The notes under the pieces were generated by a model. That model ran no database searches and was not told the DNA's origin. It saw nothing but the letters and a program-made list of their open reading frames with translations. Positions 55,765 to 64,000 of a DNA stretch of 64,000 bases are shown in pieces. The stretch lies in the NCBI RefSeq assembly GCF_034479555.1, contig NZ_CP140151.1:3286001-3350000 (forward strand), in the 5' to 3' direction. Numbering within the stretch: the stretch's first letter is position 1; every line of letters starts with the position of its first letter. Both the position numbers and the translations under genes were made by a program. The stretch is from Chromohalobacter canadensis (GTDB lineage Bacteria; Pseudomonadota; Gammaproteobacteria; Pseudomonadales; Halomonadaceae).

Positions 55765-56568
55765 ATGGATTTTTCGTTGTTGCTGGTGTTGGCGGTGGCC
55801 ATCACCGGCGTTGTCTGGCTGGTTGATATCGTATGGTGGCGGCGAGCCCGCCGTGCTCGTCTGGAGAAGGCCGAATCACAAGTCGACGGTGGGCTGGATA
55901 CCGCCACGCGGGGCAAGTTAGGCAAGGAACCCTGGGCGGTGGATTATGCGCGTTCCTTCTTTCCCGTGCTGCTGATCGTGCTGGTGCTGCGGAGTTTCGT
56001 GGTCGAGCCGTTTCAAATTCCTTCCGGCTCGATGCGCCCGACACTCAAGGTCGGGGATTTCATCCTGGTCAACAAGTTCACCTACGGGCTGCGGCTACCC
56101 GTCATCAATACCAAGGTCGTCGATGTCGGCGAGCCCGAGCGGGGGGATGTCATGGTGTTTCGCTTCCCGGACGATCCCTCGGTCGACTTCATCAAGCGTG
56201 TTATCGGCTTGCCGGGGGACCGCATTCGCTATGAAGACAAGCAGCTTTACGTCAACGATGAGCCGGTCAGCAAGTCGGTGATGGACGACGACATCAAGGC
56301 GGCGCCTGGCGAAGAACAGTTCGAGGAGCAATTGGATGGCGTGGCGCACGCCATTTATAACAATCCCGACGATCCCGGTCCGCAAATGCGTGAGGTCGTG
56401 GTGCCGGACGGCCAGTATTTCATGATGGGCGACAACCGGGACCACTCCAACGATAGCCGCTATTGGGGCTTCGTGCCGGAAGAAAATATCGTGGGCAAGG
56501 CGTTCGCGGTGTGGATGCACTGGGATAGCGGCTTGCCGAGTTTCTCTAGTGTCAGAGTCATCGAATGA
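55765..56568 (+). CDS. lepB: Signal peptidase I
   Basis: A 267-residue membrane protease that removes signal peptides of exported proteins. Two membrane helices are near residues 3-24 and 66-84. The nucleophile is Ser in IPSGSMRPTLKVGDFILV and the general base Lys is in DFIKRVIGLPGD. Box D/E motifs YFMMGDNRDHSNDSRYWGFVP are present. It is shorter than E. coli LepB (324 residues), lacking part of the periplasmic insert. It follows lepA by 11 bases. Confidence 0.96.
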   Translation: MDFSLLLVLAVAITGVVWLVDIVWWRRARRARLEKAESQVDGGLDTATRGKLGKEPWAVDYARSFFPVLLIVLVLRSFVVEPFQIPSGSMRPTLKVGDFILVNKFTYGLRLPVINTKVVDVGEPERGDVMVFRFPDDPSVDFIKRVIGLPGDRIRYEDKQLYVNDEPVSKSVMDDDIKAAPGEEQFEEQLDGVAHAIYNNPDDPGPQMREVVVPDGQYFMMGDNRDHSNDSRYWGFVPEENIVGKAFAVWMHWDSGLPSFSSVRVIE

Positions 56569-56604
56569 ACCATACTCTTGAATGACTCATACTGGGGGAG
56601 AGCC

Positions 56605-57342
56605 ATGCTCTCCGCCGCTTCACCCAGAACAGATGAAAAAGGCAGTGTCGTGAGTAGCCCTTTGCACGCCCTCAGTAAACGAATCGGTTACCAGTTTCGT
56701 GATACCGCGCGGCTTGAGTTGGCGGTGACCCATCGTAGCTATGGAGGTAAGAATAACGAGCGCCTGGAATTTTTGGGTGACTCCATCGTCAACTTCGTGA
56801 TCGGTGAAGCGCTTTTCCAGCGCTTTCCCCAAGCGCGAGAAGGTCAGTTGTCGCGTTTGCGCGCGCGCTTGGTGAAAGGACAGACCCTGGCCGAGCTGGC
56901 GCGCGAGTTCGAGCTGGGCGAATGCCTGCGACTCGGCTCCGGCGAGATGAAAAGCGGTGGTTACCGACGCGACTCGATTCTCGCCGATGGCGTGGAAGCG
57001 CTGATCGGTGCCATCTATCTCGATGCAGGCATGGACGTCGCCAAGGCGCGGGTGCTGTCGTGGTACGCAACGCGCCTGGAAGCGCTCGATCTACAGGACA
57101 ATCAGAAAGACCCCAAGACGCGCCTGCAGGAATTTTTGCAGTCTCGGCAATCGGCGTTGCCGCGTTATGAAGTGGTCTCGGTCGAAGGCGAAGCGCACGC
57201 GCAGGTCTTTACCATCGAGTGTCATGTAGAGATGCTTGAGGATCATATGCTGGGCGTCGGTTCCAGCCGCCGCCACGCCGAACAGCAAGCCGCCGAAAAG
57301 GCGCTGGAAATACTCGAACCTTCCCAGAGCAAACACGCATGA
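56605..57342 (+). CDS. rnc: Ribonuclease III
   Basis: A 245-residue double-stranded RNA endonuclease for rRNA and mRNA processing. The catalytic signature [21 protein letters not shown] and the downstream [15 protein letters not shown] carry the metal-binding acids. A dsRNA-binding domain is near residues 170-240 ([24 protein letters not shown]). ATG 56605 has GGGGGAG upstream, but GTG 56650 would give a more usual N-terminus ([15 protein letters not shown]). It overlaps era by four bases. Confidence 0.95.
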   Translation: MLSAASPRTDEKGSVVSSPLHALSKRIGYQFRDTARLELAVTHRSYGGKNNERLEFLGDSIVNFVIGEALFQRFPQAREGQLSRLRARLVKGQTLAELAREFELGECLRLGSGEMKSGGYRRDSILADGVEALIGAIYLDAGMDVAKARVLSWYATRLEALDLQDNQKDPKTRLQEFLQSRQSALPRYEVVSVEGEAHAQVFTIECHVEMLEDHMLGVGSSRRHAEQQAAEKALEILEPSQSKHA

Positions 57343-58238
57343 CGCAACACTGTGGTTTCGTGGCCATCGTTGGCCGCCCCAATGTCGGCAAGTCGACACT
57401 GATGAACCGGATTCTCGGGCAGAAGATCTCGATCACCTCGCGGCGTCCGCAAACGACGCGCCATCAGGTGATGGGCATCAAGACCGAGGAAGACACCCAG
57501 TTCATCTATGTCGATACACCGGGCATGCACATTCAGACGCGAGATCGCAACAAGGCGATCAACCGCTTCATGAATCAGGCAGCCACGCACGCCCTGCGTG
57601 ATATCGACTGCGTGATCTTCATCGTCGACCGCACCAAGTGGACCGAGGAAGACGACGTGGTCCTCGAGAAGCTCAGCAACGTGCCGGCACCGGTGATCCT
57701 GGCCGTCAACAAGGTCGACTGGCTCGAGGACAAGAGCAGTCTGCTGCCGTGGCTGGATAGCGTGAGCAAGAAGCGCGAATTCGCGGCCGTGGTGCCCCTC
57801 TCGGCCAAGAACGGCACCAACGTGCCCGAGCTTGAAGCCGAAGTCGCCCAACGCTTGCCGGAAAGCGTGCATTACTTTTCGGAAGACCAGGTCACGAACA
57901 AGAGCCAGCGCTTCCTGGCCTCCGAGTTGGTGCGCGAGAAGGTCATGCGTCAGCTCGGTGACGAGTTGCCGTATCAGATGACCGTCGAGATCGAGGAATT
58001 CAAGGATGACGGCAAGACGCTGCACATCAGTGCCTTGATTCTGGTCGAGCGCTCGGGTCAGAAGAAAATCTTGATCGGTGACCAAGGCGAACGCATCAAG
58101 AACATCGGCCGCGAAGCCCGTCTGGAGATGGAGCGTGCCTTCGATGCCAAGGTCATGCTCAACCTGTGGGTGAAGGTCAAGCGGGGGTGGTCCGACGACA
58201 ACCGCGCCCTGAAGAGCTTGGGTTACGATCTCGACTGA
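57339..58238 (+). CDS. era: GTPase Era
   Basis: A 299-residue GTPase that binds 16S rRNA near its 3' end and checks small-subunit maturation. G1 [10 protein letters not shown]3 DTPGMH and G4 NKVD lie in the N-terminal half. The C-terminal KH domain contains [22 protein letters not shown]. It overlaps rnc by four bases. Confidence 0.97.
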   Translation: MTQHCGFVAIVGRPNVGKSTLMNRILGQKISITSRRPQTTRHQVMGIKTEEDTQFIYVDTPGMHIQTRDRNKAINRFMNQAATHALRDIDCVIFIVDRTKWTEEDDVVLEKLSNVPAPVILAVNKVDWLEDKSSLLPWLDSVSKKREFAAVVPLSAKNGTNVPELEAEVAQRLPESVHYFSEDQVTNKSQRFLASELVREKVMRQLGDELPYQMTVEIEEFKDDGKTLHISALILVERSGQKKILIGDQGERIKNIGREARLEMERAFDAKVMLNLWVKVKRGWSDDNRALKSLGYDLD

Positions 58239-58256
58239 TGGCGCTTGCCATGGCGC

Positions 58257-58973
58257 ATGGATGCTGCGATGACGCCTGAACCGGCCTTTTTACTGCATAA
58301 GCGTCCCTACCGTGAGACCAGTGCTATCGTCGAGTTGCTGACGCTCACGCAGGGGCGTGTGCGTGCCGTCGCCCAAGGCGTGCAACGCGGCGGCAGCAAA
58401 GCGCGCGGGGTTCTGCAGCCGTATTCCCCTCTGCACGTCACCTGGAGTGGCAACGGCGAGCTCAAGCGTTTGCGGCTGCTCGAAAGCCAGGGCAGCACGG
58501 CCTTGTTGGCCGGAGAAGGGTTGCTGTGTGGATTTTACGCCAACGAACTCATGGCGCGGGTATTGCCGCTAGAGTATCCGGTGGGGGAGGTGTTCTCGCA
58601 TTACGCGCTGACGCTCGAAGCCTTGCCATCGCCGGCCAAGCGGGCGGGAGCGTTGAGGCGCCTGGAAATCACTCTTCTGGAGAGTCTCGACATGGCGCCC
58701 CGTTTCGTCGATGAGCACGAGGCCCCGCTGGACGCCTTCACGCATTATCTGTACCACGCCGAGCGTCATTGCTTTCGTGCCGTTGCTCCCGGACAGGGCG
58801 GCATCGACGGCCGCAGCCTCAAGTGGTTGGCGCGGGGCGACTGGGAAGAACCGGGCCTGGCAGGCGTTGCCAAGCATGTCACGCGCGCGGCCTTGGCGCC
58901 CTTGCTGGGTGAGCGCCCCCTGCGCTCGCGAGAGTTGATGCGGCGACTGGCCGAGCGTCGACGCACCTCCTGA
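58257..58973 (+). CDS. recO: DNA repair protein RecO
   Basis: A 238-residue RecFOR-pathway protein that helps load RecA onto SSB-coated single-stranded DNA. The N-terminal OB domain shows [36 protein letters not shown], typical of RecO. A helical C-terminal part follows, without an obvious zinc finger. The start is unsure: ATG 58257 and ATG 58269 (MTPEPAF) are both possible and neither has a strong ribosome binding site. It lies between era and pdxJ as in enterics. Confidence 0.92.
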   Translation: MDAAMTPEPAFLLHKRPYRETSAIVELLTLTQGRVRAVAQGVQRGGSKARGVLQPYSPLHVTWSGNGELKRLRLLESQGSTALLAGEGLLCGFYANELMARVLPLEYPVGEVFSHYALTLEALPSPAKRAGALRRLEITLLESLDMAPRFVDEHEAPLDAFTHYLYHAERHCFRAVAPGQGGIDGRSLKWLARGDWEEPGLAGVAKHVTRAALAPLLGERPLRSRELMRRLAERRRTS

Positions 58974-59023
58974 CGATTTTTCATCTTCTTCTTATTTCAA
59001 TTTCTTATCGAAAGGACATCACC

Positions 59024-59845
59024 ATGCATCCGCCACGTATCCTGTTGGGCGTCAATATCGATCATATCGCCACGCTGCGCCAGGCGCGGGGGACACGCTA
59101 TCCCGATCCCGTGCAGGCCGCCATGCTGGCCGAAGAAGCCGGCGCTGATAGCATTACCCTGCATCTGCGTGAGGATCGCCGTCATATCCAGGAGCGCGAC
59201 GTGCGCGTGCTGGCCGAAACGCTGGCCACGCGTATGAACCTGGAAATGGCCGTGACCGAGGAGATGATCGCCTTCGCCGAGGCATTGCGTCCCGCCAATG
59301 TCTGCCTGGTGCCCGAGCAGCGCGAAGAGCTCACCACCGAAGGCGGGCTCGATGTCGTGGGCGCTTGCGAGCGTGTGGGTGAGGCTTGCCGGCGCCTGGG
59401 TGCGGCGGGCTGCGAGGTGTCGTTGTTCATCGACCCCGAGCCCGCTCAGATCCAGGCCGCGTTCGAGTTGGGCGCGCCGACCGTCGAGCTGCATACCGGA
59501 GCGTATGCCGAGGCCAGCGGCGACGCACAGCGTATCGAGTACCAGCGCCTGGTGGCGGCGGCCGAGATGGCGTTCGAACTAGGGCTGACGGTCAACGCCG
59601 GTCACGGGCTGCATTACCACAACGTCGAGGCCATTGCCGCGATTCCCGGCGTTCACGAGCTGAACATCGGGCATGCCATTATCGCGCGGGCGTTGTTCGT
59701 GGGCCTCAAAGAGGCCGTGGCGGAAATGAAGCGTCTCGCGATTGCCGGGCAGGAAGCCGGGGTCATGGCGCAGATCGACGCCCACGAGCACAGCCATGAC
59801 CACGACCACGAGCATGATGACACCGACGAGTGCTGCGGCGGTTGA
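59024..59845 (+). CDS. pdxJ: Pyridoxine 5'-phosphate synthase with histidine-rich tail
   Basis: A 273-residue TIM-barrel enzyme that makes pyridoxine 5'-phosphate from deoxyxylulose phosphate and aminoacetone phosphate. [58 protein letters not shown] and GHGLHYHNV are all standard. The last 24 residues, [20 protein letters not shown] and flank, form a His/Asp tail with two adjacent Cys, not part of the usual enzyme. The tail could bind Ni, Zn or Co. ATG 59024 follows GAAAGGA. Confidence 0.96.
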   Translation: MHPPRILLGVNIDHIATLRQARGTRYPDPVQAAMLAEEAGADSITLHLREDRRHIQERDVRVLAETLATRMNLEMAVTEEMIAFAEALRPANVCLVPEQREELTTEGGLDVVGACERVGEACRRLGAAGCEVSLFIDPEPAQIQAAFELGAPTVELHTGAYAEASGDAQRIEYQRLVAAAEMAFELGLTVNAGHGLHYHNVEAIAAIPGVHELNIGHAIIARALFVGLKEAVAEMKRLAIAGQEAGVMAQIDAHEHSHDHDHEHDDTDECCGG

Positions 59846-59857
59846 TTCTGCGTTTCT

Positions 59858-60002
59858 TAGGCCTCGTCTGAAAAGTCGACGAGCGATGATCAGACAAGGC
59901 AAAAATTGGTGAAAAGACGGAGTTTACAGGTCGTAAATGAGTACTTTGAGCCGATTTTTAACACCGTCTGATCGAGCGCAGGCACTTTTCAGACAGTGCC
60001 TA
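59858..60002. mobile_element. MITE-like 145-bp palindromic element
   Basis: The ends are inverted repeats: TAGGC-CTC-GTCTGAAAAGT on the left and TAGGC-ACT-GTCTGAAAAGT read from the right, differing at three positions. Further inverted pairs lie inside (ATCAGAC/GTCTGAT, GGTG/CACC, TTTAC-AGGTC-GTAAA at the centre), so the whole unit can fold as one long hairpin. TA flanks both ends. It encodes no protein. It lies between convergent pdxJ and barA, and its right TA supplies part of the barA stop codon. Confidence 0.75.
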
Positions 60003-62759
60003 GTGCTCGGTCTGCCAGTGCTGGGCCTGCCACTCGCGTAGCCGCGTAATAGCAGTCTGAAGCGAAGTGTAGAGGCCCTCGCAGGCCTCTAGCCCCTGGG
60101 CCTTGAAGCGAGTTTCCAGCGTCTCCGCCAACAAGGCCAGTTGTGGCACCCCGCAGTAGCGACAGGCGCCATTGAGGCGGTGGACCTGCTCATGGAAAGC
60201 CTCGGCGTCCTGGGCAACCCAGGCGGCGTGAATCGCCTGCTCGGATTCATCCAAATGCTCGAAAAGCAGGGAGAGCATGTCGTGTGCCAGCGCTTCGCGC
60301 CCACCGGCCATGCGCATACCAAGCTGCATGTCGACCACCGGTAATTCATCTCCAGCGGTATCGCCCTGGGCTTCTTGCGTCGCTGCCTCGTCGGGTGATG
60401 GCGAGGGAAGCGCCGCGGGGCGAGTGTCGGACGCGGCGGGCTCGACGGTCTCGCCCAGATGACGCTCGAGCAGGGTGTCCAGCGCTGGCTCGCGGATCGG
60501 CTTGATCAAGCAGTCGCTCATGCCATCGCGCAGTAACTGCTGGCGTTCCTCTTCGAGAGCATGCGCCGTCAGTGCCACGATGGGGCGCCGCTGCCAGTCG
60601 CCGCCAAGCGCGCGGAGCGCTTTCATGGCGTCCACACCGTTCATGCCGGGCATCTGGATGTCCATCAAGACCAAGGAAATGGACTCGCCATGCGCCATTG
60701 CCAGCGCTTCCTCGCCGCTTCCTGCGAGTAGCGGCGTCAAGCCGCGGTCCTGCAACAGCTCCTTGACCAGCAAGCGGTTGGAGGGCGTGTCATCGACGAC
60801 CAGCACCTTGCCCGCCAGCGTGGATGAGGGCGCCTCCACCACTGCGCTCGCCCGCTCGCGTTCGCTCGTCAGCAAGGCATTGATGGCGTTCCCCAGCCCG
60901 CGCCGCGAAACAGGCTTGGTGGTGATCTCGCCACCGTAGGGAAGCGTCAGGTCGGGGAGCTCGAAGGGGTCGGCATTGACCAGCAGTAGTCCCGGGCATG
61001 CGCACTGATCCAACACCTCGCGCCAGGCAGTGAGCTCCCGGGGGCGTAGATCGTCTTGAGTTAGCCCCAGCACCAATAGATCGATCTCGGGTGGTGGGGT
61101 CGTGCAGGCATCCCGCGAGGGCAGTGACACGACGCGGGCATCCCAGCGCTCGAGCAGATGCGTAAAGGTGCGTCGGCTGGCGGAGTGGGCTTCGAACAAG
61201 CCGACGCGATAGCCGCCCAGGTTCAATTCGGGAAGGCGCTCGCGTTGTTGCGTGGCGATCAGCGTCAGCGAAAACGTGAAGGTCGTGCCTTCTCCGCTTT
61301 CGCTTTCGACGTCGATTTCACCGCCCATCTGCTCCACCAAGCGCTTGCTGATCATCAGCCCCAAGCCGGTGCCGCCGTATTTGCGCGAGCGGCTGGCATC
61401 GCCTTGGCTGAAGGCTTGGAACAGCCGTTCGCGACTCGCCAGGTCGAGGCCGATGCCGGTATCGCGGACGCTGATACGCAGCTTGGTGCTGGTGGCACTG
61501 AGATCATCGAGCATGACGCGGACCACGACCTCGCCGCGTTCGGTGAATTTCACGGCGTTATTGACCAGATTGGTGAGTACCTGCTTGATGCGTAACGGAT
61601 CGCCCAGCAGCTGGTCGGGCACATCGTCGTAGACCAGACCCAGCAAGTGCAGGCTCTTGCGCTGCGCGTTGGGAGCCTGGAGGCCAAGCACTTCGTCGAC
61701 CAAGGTCACCATGTCCACCGGCACGGTTTCCAGTTCGAGCTTACCGGCCTCGATCTTGGAGAAATCCAGCACATCGCTGATCAGCGAAAGCAGATTGTCC
61801 GAGGCCGTTTGTACCTGCTCGAGCCATTCGCGCTGGCGACTGTCCAGAGCGCTGCGTCCGAGCAGTTGGCAGAACCCGATGATGCCGTTGAGTGGCGTGC
61901 GAATTTCATGGCTGATATTGGCGAGAAACTGGGACTTGATGCGATTGGCTTCCAACGCGCGACGGTGGGCCATGTCGAGTTCGATGTTCTTGACCTCAAT
62001 GGTTTCCATCGACTCGCGCAGGTCGAAGGTCGTCTGATCGATCTGCGCCTGGGTGTCCTCGCGCAGACGCATCATGTGATCGCCCAGGGCGTTGAGCTGG
62101 TGCCCCAGCGTTGCCAGTTCACGCGCGCCACGAGGCGCAAGGCGGGCGCTGTAATCGCCGCCGTTGAGGCGTTCGAGCAGGTCGATCTGATGTTGTAGCG
62201 GCCTGGTCAAACGGCGGCTCAGCGGGTAGACGACCAAGAACAGCAGCAGGCCCAGCACCAATCCGGCCATGCCGTGGCCGGCTAGTTGGCGATAAAAAGC
62301 CAGCGTCAGCGCCGTGGTCCCCAGATCGACATCGAGCCAGTAGGCTGTGGCCTCGTCCGGCGCATCCTGATCCGTATTGACCGTGCCCAAGGGTTGCAGC
62401 CAGCGCCAGCGTTGCGCGTTCTCCTGCAAGGTGCCCTGGGCCGGCATCGGCCGGTCGGGGGCGTGCTGCGTTTCGCCGAGGCTGAGCACGGGGTCGCCAT
62501 CTTCGTCGCGAATGCTGACGGCGTCGATCTCATCGATATCCAGCAGGCGTTGGGCCAGTTGGCGGAGATGTTCGTCACGCGCTTCATCGAGCGCCAGCGT
62601 AAAAGCCGGCGCCAGCGTCGTGGTGACATCGGCGATGCGCGTGGCGAGTGCCTGACGCGCCTCCTGGCGTCCGGCATAGATGTCATACGTCCCATAGGCG
62701 ATCCCCACGCCCAGTGGCAGACCCAGCAATAAAAGCAGCAAGCGCAGCCTTAGTGACAT
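60000..62759 (-). CDS. barA: Hybrid sensor histidine kinase BarA/GacS
   Basis: A 919-residue tripartite kinase, the same size as BarA (918) and GacS (917). The start is set at MSLRLRLLLLLLGLPLGV because GGGAG lies eight bases upstream; the frame runs open for 150 further codons, antisense to cysM. In order: membrane helix (about 3-24), periplasmic domain, second helix near 168-187 and HAMP. Then come HisKA with the phospho-acceptor His in ANISHEIRTPLNGIIGF, the ATPase domain, a degenerate receiver, a true receiver with Asp in LVLMDIQMPGMNG, and an HPt domain with His in EQVHRLNGACRYCGVP. It should activate a UvrY/GacA regulator and Csr small RNAs. Confidence 0.94.
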   Translation of the reverse strand: MSLRLRLLLLLLGLPLGVGIAYGTYDIYAGRQEARQALATRIADVTTTLAPAFTLALDEARDEHLRQLAQRLLDIDEIDAVSIRDEDGDPVLSLGETQHAPDRPMPAQGTLQENAQRWRWLQPLGTVNTDQDAPDEATAYWLDVDLGTTALTLAFYRQLAGHGMAGLVLGLLLFLVVYPLSRRLTRPLQHQIDLLERLNGGDYSARLAPRGARELATLGHQLNALGDHMMRLREDTQAQIDQTTFDLRESMETIEVKNIELDMAHRRALEANRIKSQFLANISHEIRTPLNGIIGFCQLLGRSALDSRQREWLEQVQTASDNLLSLISDVLDFSKIEAGKLELETVPVDMVTLVDEVLGLQAPNAQRKSLHLLGLVYDDVPDQLLGDPLRIKQVLTNLVNNAVKFTERGEVVVRVMLDDLSATSTKLRISVRDTGIGLDLASRERLFQAFSQGDASRSRKYGGTGLGLMISKRLVEQMGGEIDVESESGEGTTFTFSLTLIATQQRERLPELNLGGYRVGLFEAHSASRRTFTHLLERWDARVVSLPSRDACTTPPPEIDLLVLGLTQDDLRPRELTAWREVLDQCACPGLLLVNADPFELPDLTLPYGGEITTKPVSRRGLGNAINALLTSERERASAVVEAPSSTLAGKVLVVDDTPSNRLLVKELLQDRGLTPLLAGSGEEALAMAHGESISLVLMDIQMPGMNGVDAMKALRALGGDWQRRPIVALTAHALEEERQQLLRDGMSDCLIKPIREPALDTLLERHLGETVEPAASDTRPAALPSPSPDEAATQEAQGDTAGDELPVVDMQLGMRMAGGREALAHDMLSLLFEHLDESEQAIHAAWVAQDAEAFHEQVHRLNGACRYCGVPQLALLAETLETRFKAQGLEACEGLYTSLQTAITRLREWQAQHWQTEH

Positions 62760-62838
62760 TCCGACCGCTCCCTTCGTGTTCATCATCGGCAGTATGCCAC
62801 ACTCAGTGGGTTCGCCTGTCGCTGACGGGCCGTCCCGG

Positions 62839-62844
62839 ATATAA
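62839..62844 (+). promoter_or_regulatory. Candidate -10 element for cysM
   Basis: A perfect TATAAT (62839-62844) lies 64 bases before the cysM start in the divergent barA/cysM gap. No good -35 is seen at the usual distance. Confidence 0.35.
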
Positions 62845-62907
62845 TTGGACGCATTGAATAGTCGACGAATGCGTTTTGATGCGACGCGCATCGCAAAGGA
62901 TGAACCC

Positions 62908-63804
62908 ATGCAATTTCCCACTCTCGCGGATGTGGTCGGCCACACGCCGCTGGTCCGTTTGACCCGGCTGCAGGCAGGGCGTAACAACACGTTATTGGCC
63001 AAGCTCGAGGGCAACAATCCGGCGGGCTCGGTCAAGGACCGCCCGGCGCTCTCGATGCTTGGAGAAGCCGAGGCACGTGGCGAGATCAGCCCCGGCGATA
63101 CCCTGATCGAAGCAACCTCGGGCAACACCGGCATCGCACTGGCCATGGCGGCGGCGATCAAGGGATACCGCATGACCTTGATCATGCCCGAGAGCGCTTC
63201 CAGCGAGCGCAAGCAGGCGATGGCCGCTTATGGCGCGACGTTGATCGAGGTCAGTAAGGATGCGGGCATGGAAGGCGCGCGCGACCTGGCGGACGAGATG
63301 ATCGCGCGTGGCGAGGGTAAGCCGCTCAACCAGTTCGCCAATACCGACAATCCCTTGTCTCACTATCGCACCACCGGGCCGGAGCTCTGGGAGCAGACCG
63401 GCGGGCAAATTACCCATTTCGTCAGCTCGATGGGCACCACCGGCACCATCATGGGTGTCTCGCAGTATCTCAAGGAACGCCGCGACGACATTCAGATTGT
63501 CGGCCTGCAACCCGCCGATGGCGCCAGTATCGCCGGCATTCGACGCTGGCCGCATGAGTACTTGCCGCGCATTTTCGATGCCTCGCGGGTCGACGTCACG
63601 TTGGATATCGGCCAGCAGGAAGCCGAGGAGCATATGCGTTTGCTCGCCCGCGAAGAAGGCATTCTGGCAGGTGTCTCCTCCGGCGGCGCGCTGGCGGGAG
63701 CGTTGCGCATCGCCGAGCAGGTGGAAAACGCGGTGATCGTGTTCATCGTCTGCGATCGTGGCGACCGTTACCTGTCCACCGGCCTTTTCGCCCCGGAGCG
63801 CTAA
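62908..63804 (+). CDS. cysM: Cysteine synthase B
   Basis: A 298-residue PLP enzyme that makes cysteine from O-acetylserine and sulfide or thiosulfate. ATG 62908 follows AAAGGAT and gives MQFPTLADVVGHTPLVRLTRL. The PLP lysine is in NPAGSVKDRPALSML, the asparagine-phosphate loop in EATSGNTGIALAMAAA. The SERKQAMAAYGATLIEV and SSMGTTGTIMGVSQYLKE stretches and the short length favour CysM over CysK. It is divergent from barA and followed at one base by rlmD. Confidence 0.95.
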   Translation: MQFPTLADVVGHTPLVRLTRLQAGRNNTLLAKLEGNNPAGSVKDRPALSMLGEAEARGEISPGDTLIEATSGNTGIALAMAAAIKGYRMTLIMPESASSERKQAMAAYGATLIEVSKDAGMEGARDLADEMIARGEGKPLNQFANTDNPLSHYRTTGPELWEQTGGQITHFVSSMGTTGTIMGVSQYLKERRDDIQIVGLQPADGASIAGIRRWPHEYLPRIFDASRVDVTLDIGQQEAEEHMRLLAREEGILAGVSSGGALAGALRIAEQVENAVIVFIVCDRGDRYLSTGLFAPER

Positions 63805-63805
63805 G

Positions 63806-64000
63806 ATGGCGATGCTGGGCAAACGGCGCCCACCGCGCGCCGCCACGGGTCGAGTGCGTCGGGAAAGCGGGGCACATGCGCCACCCCGTGGCGAGGCGGC
63901 AGATACGTTGACCATCGAGCGCTTGGCGCATGATGGGCGCGGCGTGGCACGCGACCCGCATGGCAAGACGGTGTTCGTCGATCAGGCGCTCCCCGGCGAG
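63806..64000 (+). CDS. rlmD: 23S rRNA (uracil-1939-C5)-methyltransferase RlmD, N-terminal part (window-truncated)
   Basis: Sixty-five codons are in the window and the frame is open to the last base. After a basic leader (MAMLGKRRPPRAA) comes a TRAM-domain start, LTIERLAHDGRGVAR...GKTVFVDQALPGE, typical of RlmD/RumA. The barA-rlmD neighbourhood, with relA often next, is shared with E. coli and Pseudomonas and supports the name. ATG 63812 is a possible alternative start. The catalytic domain lies beyond the window. Confidence 0.85.
   Translation, partial: MAMLGKRRPPRAATGRVRRESGAHAPPRGEAADTLTIERLAHDGRGVARDPHGKTVFVDQALPGE

Noticed and set aside
62760..63212. N-terminal extension of about 150 codons on the BarA kinase
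   Set aside because: It is antisense to the first third of cysM, has no ribosome binding site, and the start at 62759 gives the standard BarA length with GGGAG upstream.

Overview
This 64 kb window is a chromosomal core region of a gammaproteobacterium, about 60% G+C and densely packed. I place it in or near the Halomonadaceae (Halomonas/Chromohalobacter type). This is inference from gene order, acidic protein composition and the mix of Pseudomonas-like and E. coli-like neighbourhoods, not from a database search. I see no prophage, plasmid, CRISPR array, rRNA, tRNA or intact insertion sequence. One short palindromic MITE-like element and one likely remnant of it are the only mobile DNA I can support.

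Layout. 1-6.4 kb: end of sthA, a YrhK-type membrane protein, a Tus-family replication-terminus-binding protein, the agmatine-to-putrescine pair aguA-aguB, a single LolC/E-type permease with lolD, and a DUF2062 membrane protein. 6.5-14.1 kb: comEC, then an envelope run msbA-lpxK-UPF0434-kdsB-LMW phosphatase-murB. A perfect bidirectional hairpin separates it from convergent rne. 14.3-21.9 kb: rne (RNase E) and rluC diverge from a 727 bp leader region, followed by a HAD phosphatase, sppA and opposing yceF. 22-32.7 kb: yceD-rpmF-plsX-fabD-fabG-acpP-fabF-pabC-mltG-tmk-holB-pilZ-tatD, the classic fatty-acid/thymidylate kinase/clamp-loader string, without fabH. 32.1-34.9 kb: a DUF1285 protein and a UvrD-like helicase.

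34.9-38.7 kb: ETF-ubiquinone oxidoreductase faces etfB-etfA across a control region with fatty-acid-regulator-like palindromes. 38.8-44.1 kb: a six-gene TonB energy-transduction operon (DUF3450, long ExbB/TtpC-like, ExbB, ExbD, TonB, TPR protein). 44.1-50 kb: xthA, a small basic protein, rhlB, dinG and a DAHP synthase. 50.3-53.8 kb: rpoE-rseA and a DegP/MucD protease; no rseB is present, and two sigma-E-like promoter candidates lie in the gaps. 53.9-59.9 kb: lepA-lepB-rnc-era-recO-pdxJ, with a histidine-rich tail on PdxJ. 59.9-64 kb: the MITE-like element, the BarA/GacS hybrid kinase, and divergent cysM followed by the start of rlmD.

Functionally the window joins outer-membrane biogenesis (MsbA, LpxK, KdsB, Lol), envelope stress (RpoE/RseA/DegP), RNA turnover (RNase E, RhlB, RNase III) and lipid synthesis and oxidation (Fab genes, ETF). 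I did not find a convincing undescribed multi-gene system. The best leads are the Tus homologue, the stop-codon-associated palindromic element, the rseB-less sigma-E locus, the apparently leaderless yceD promoter and the ETF operator region.
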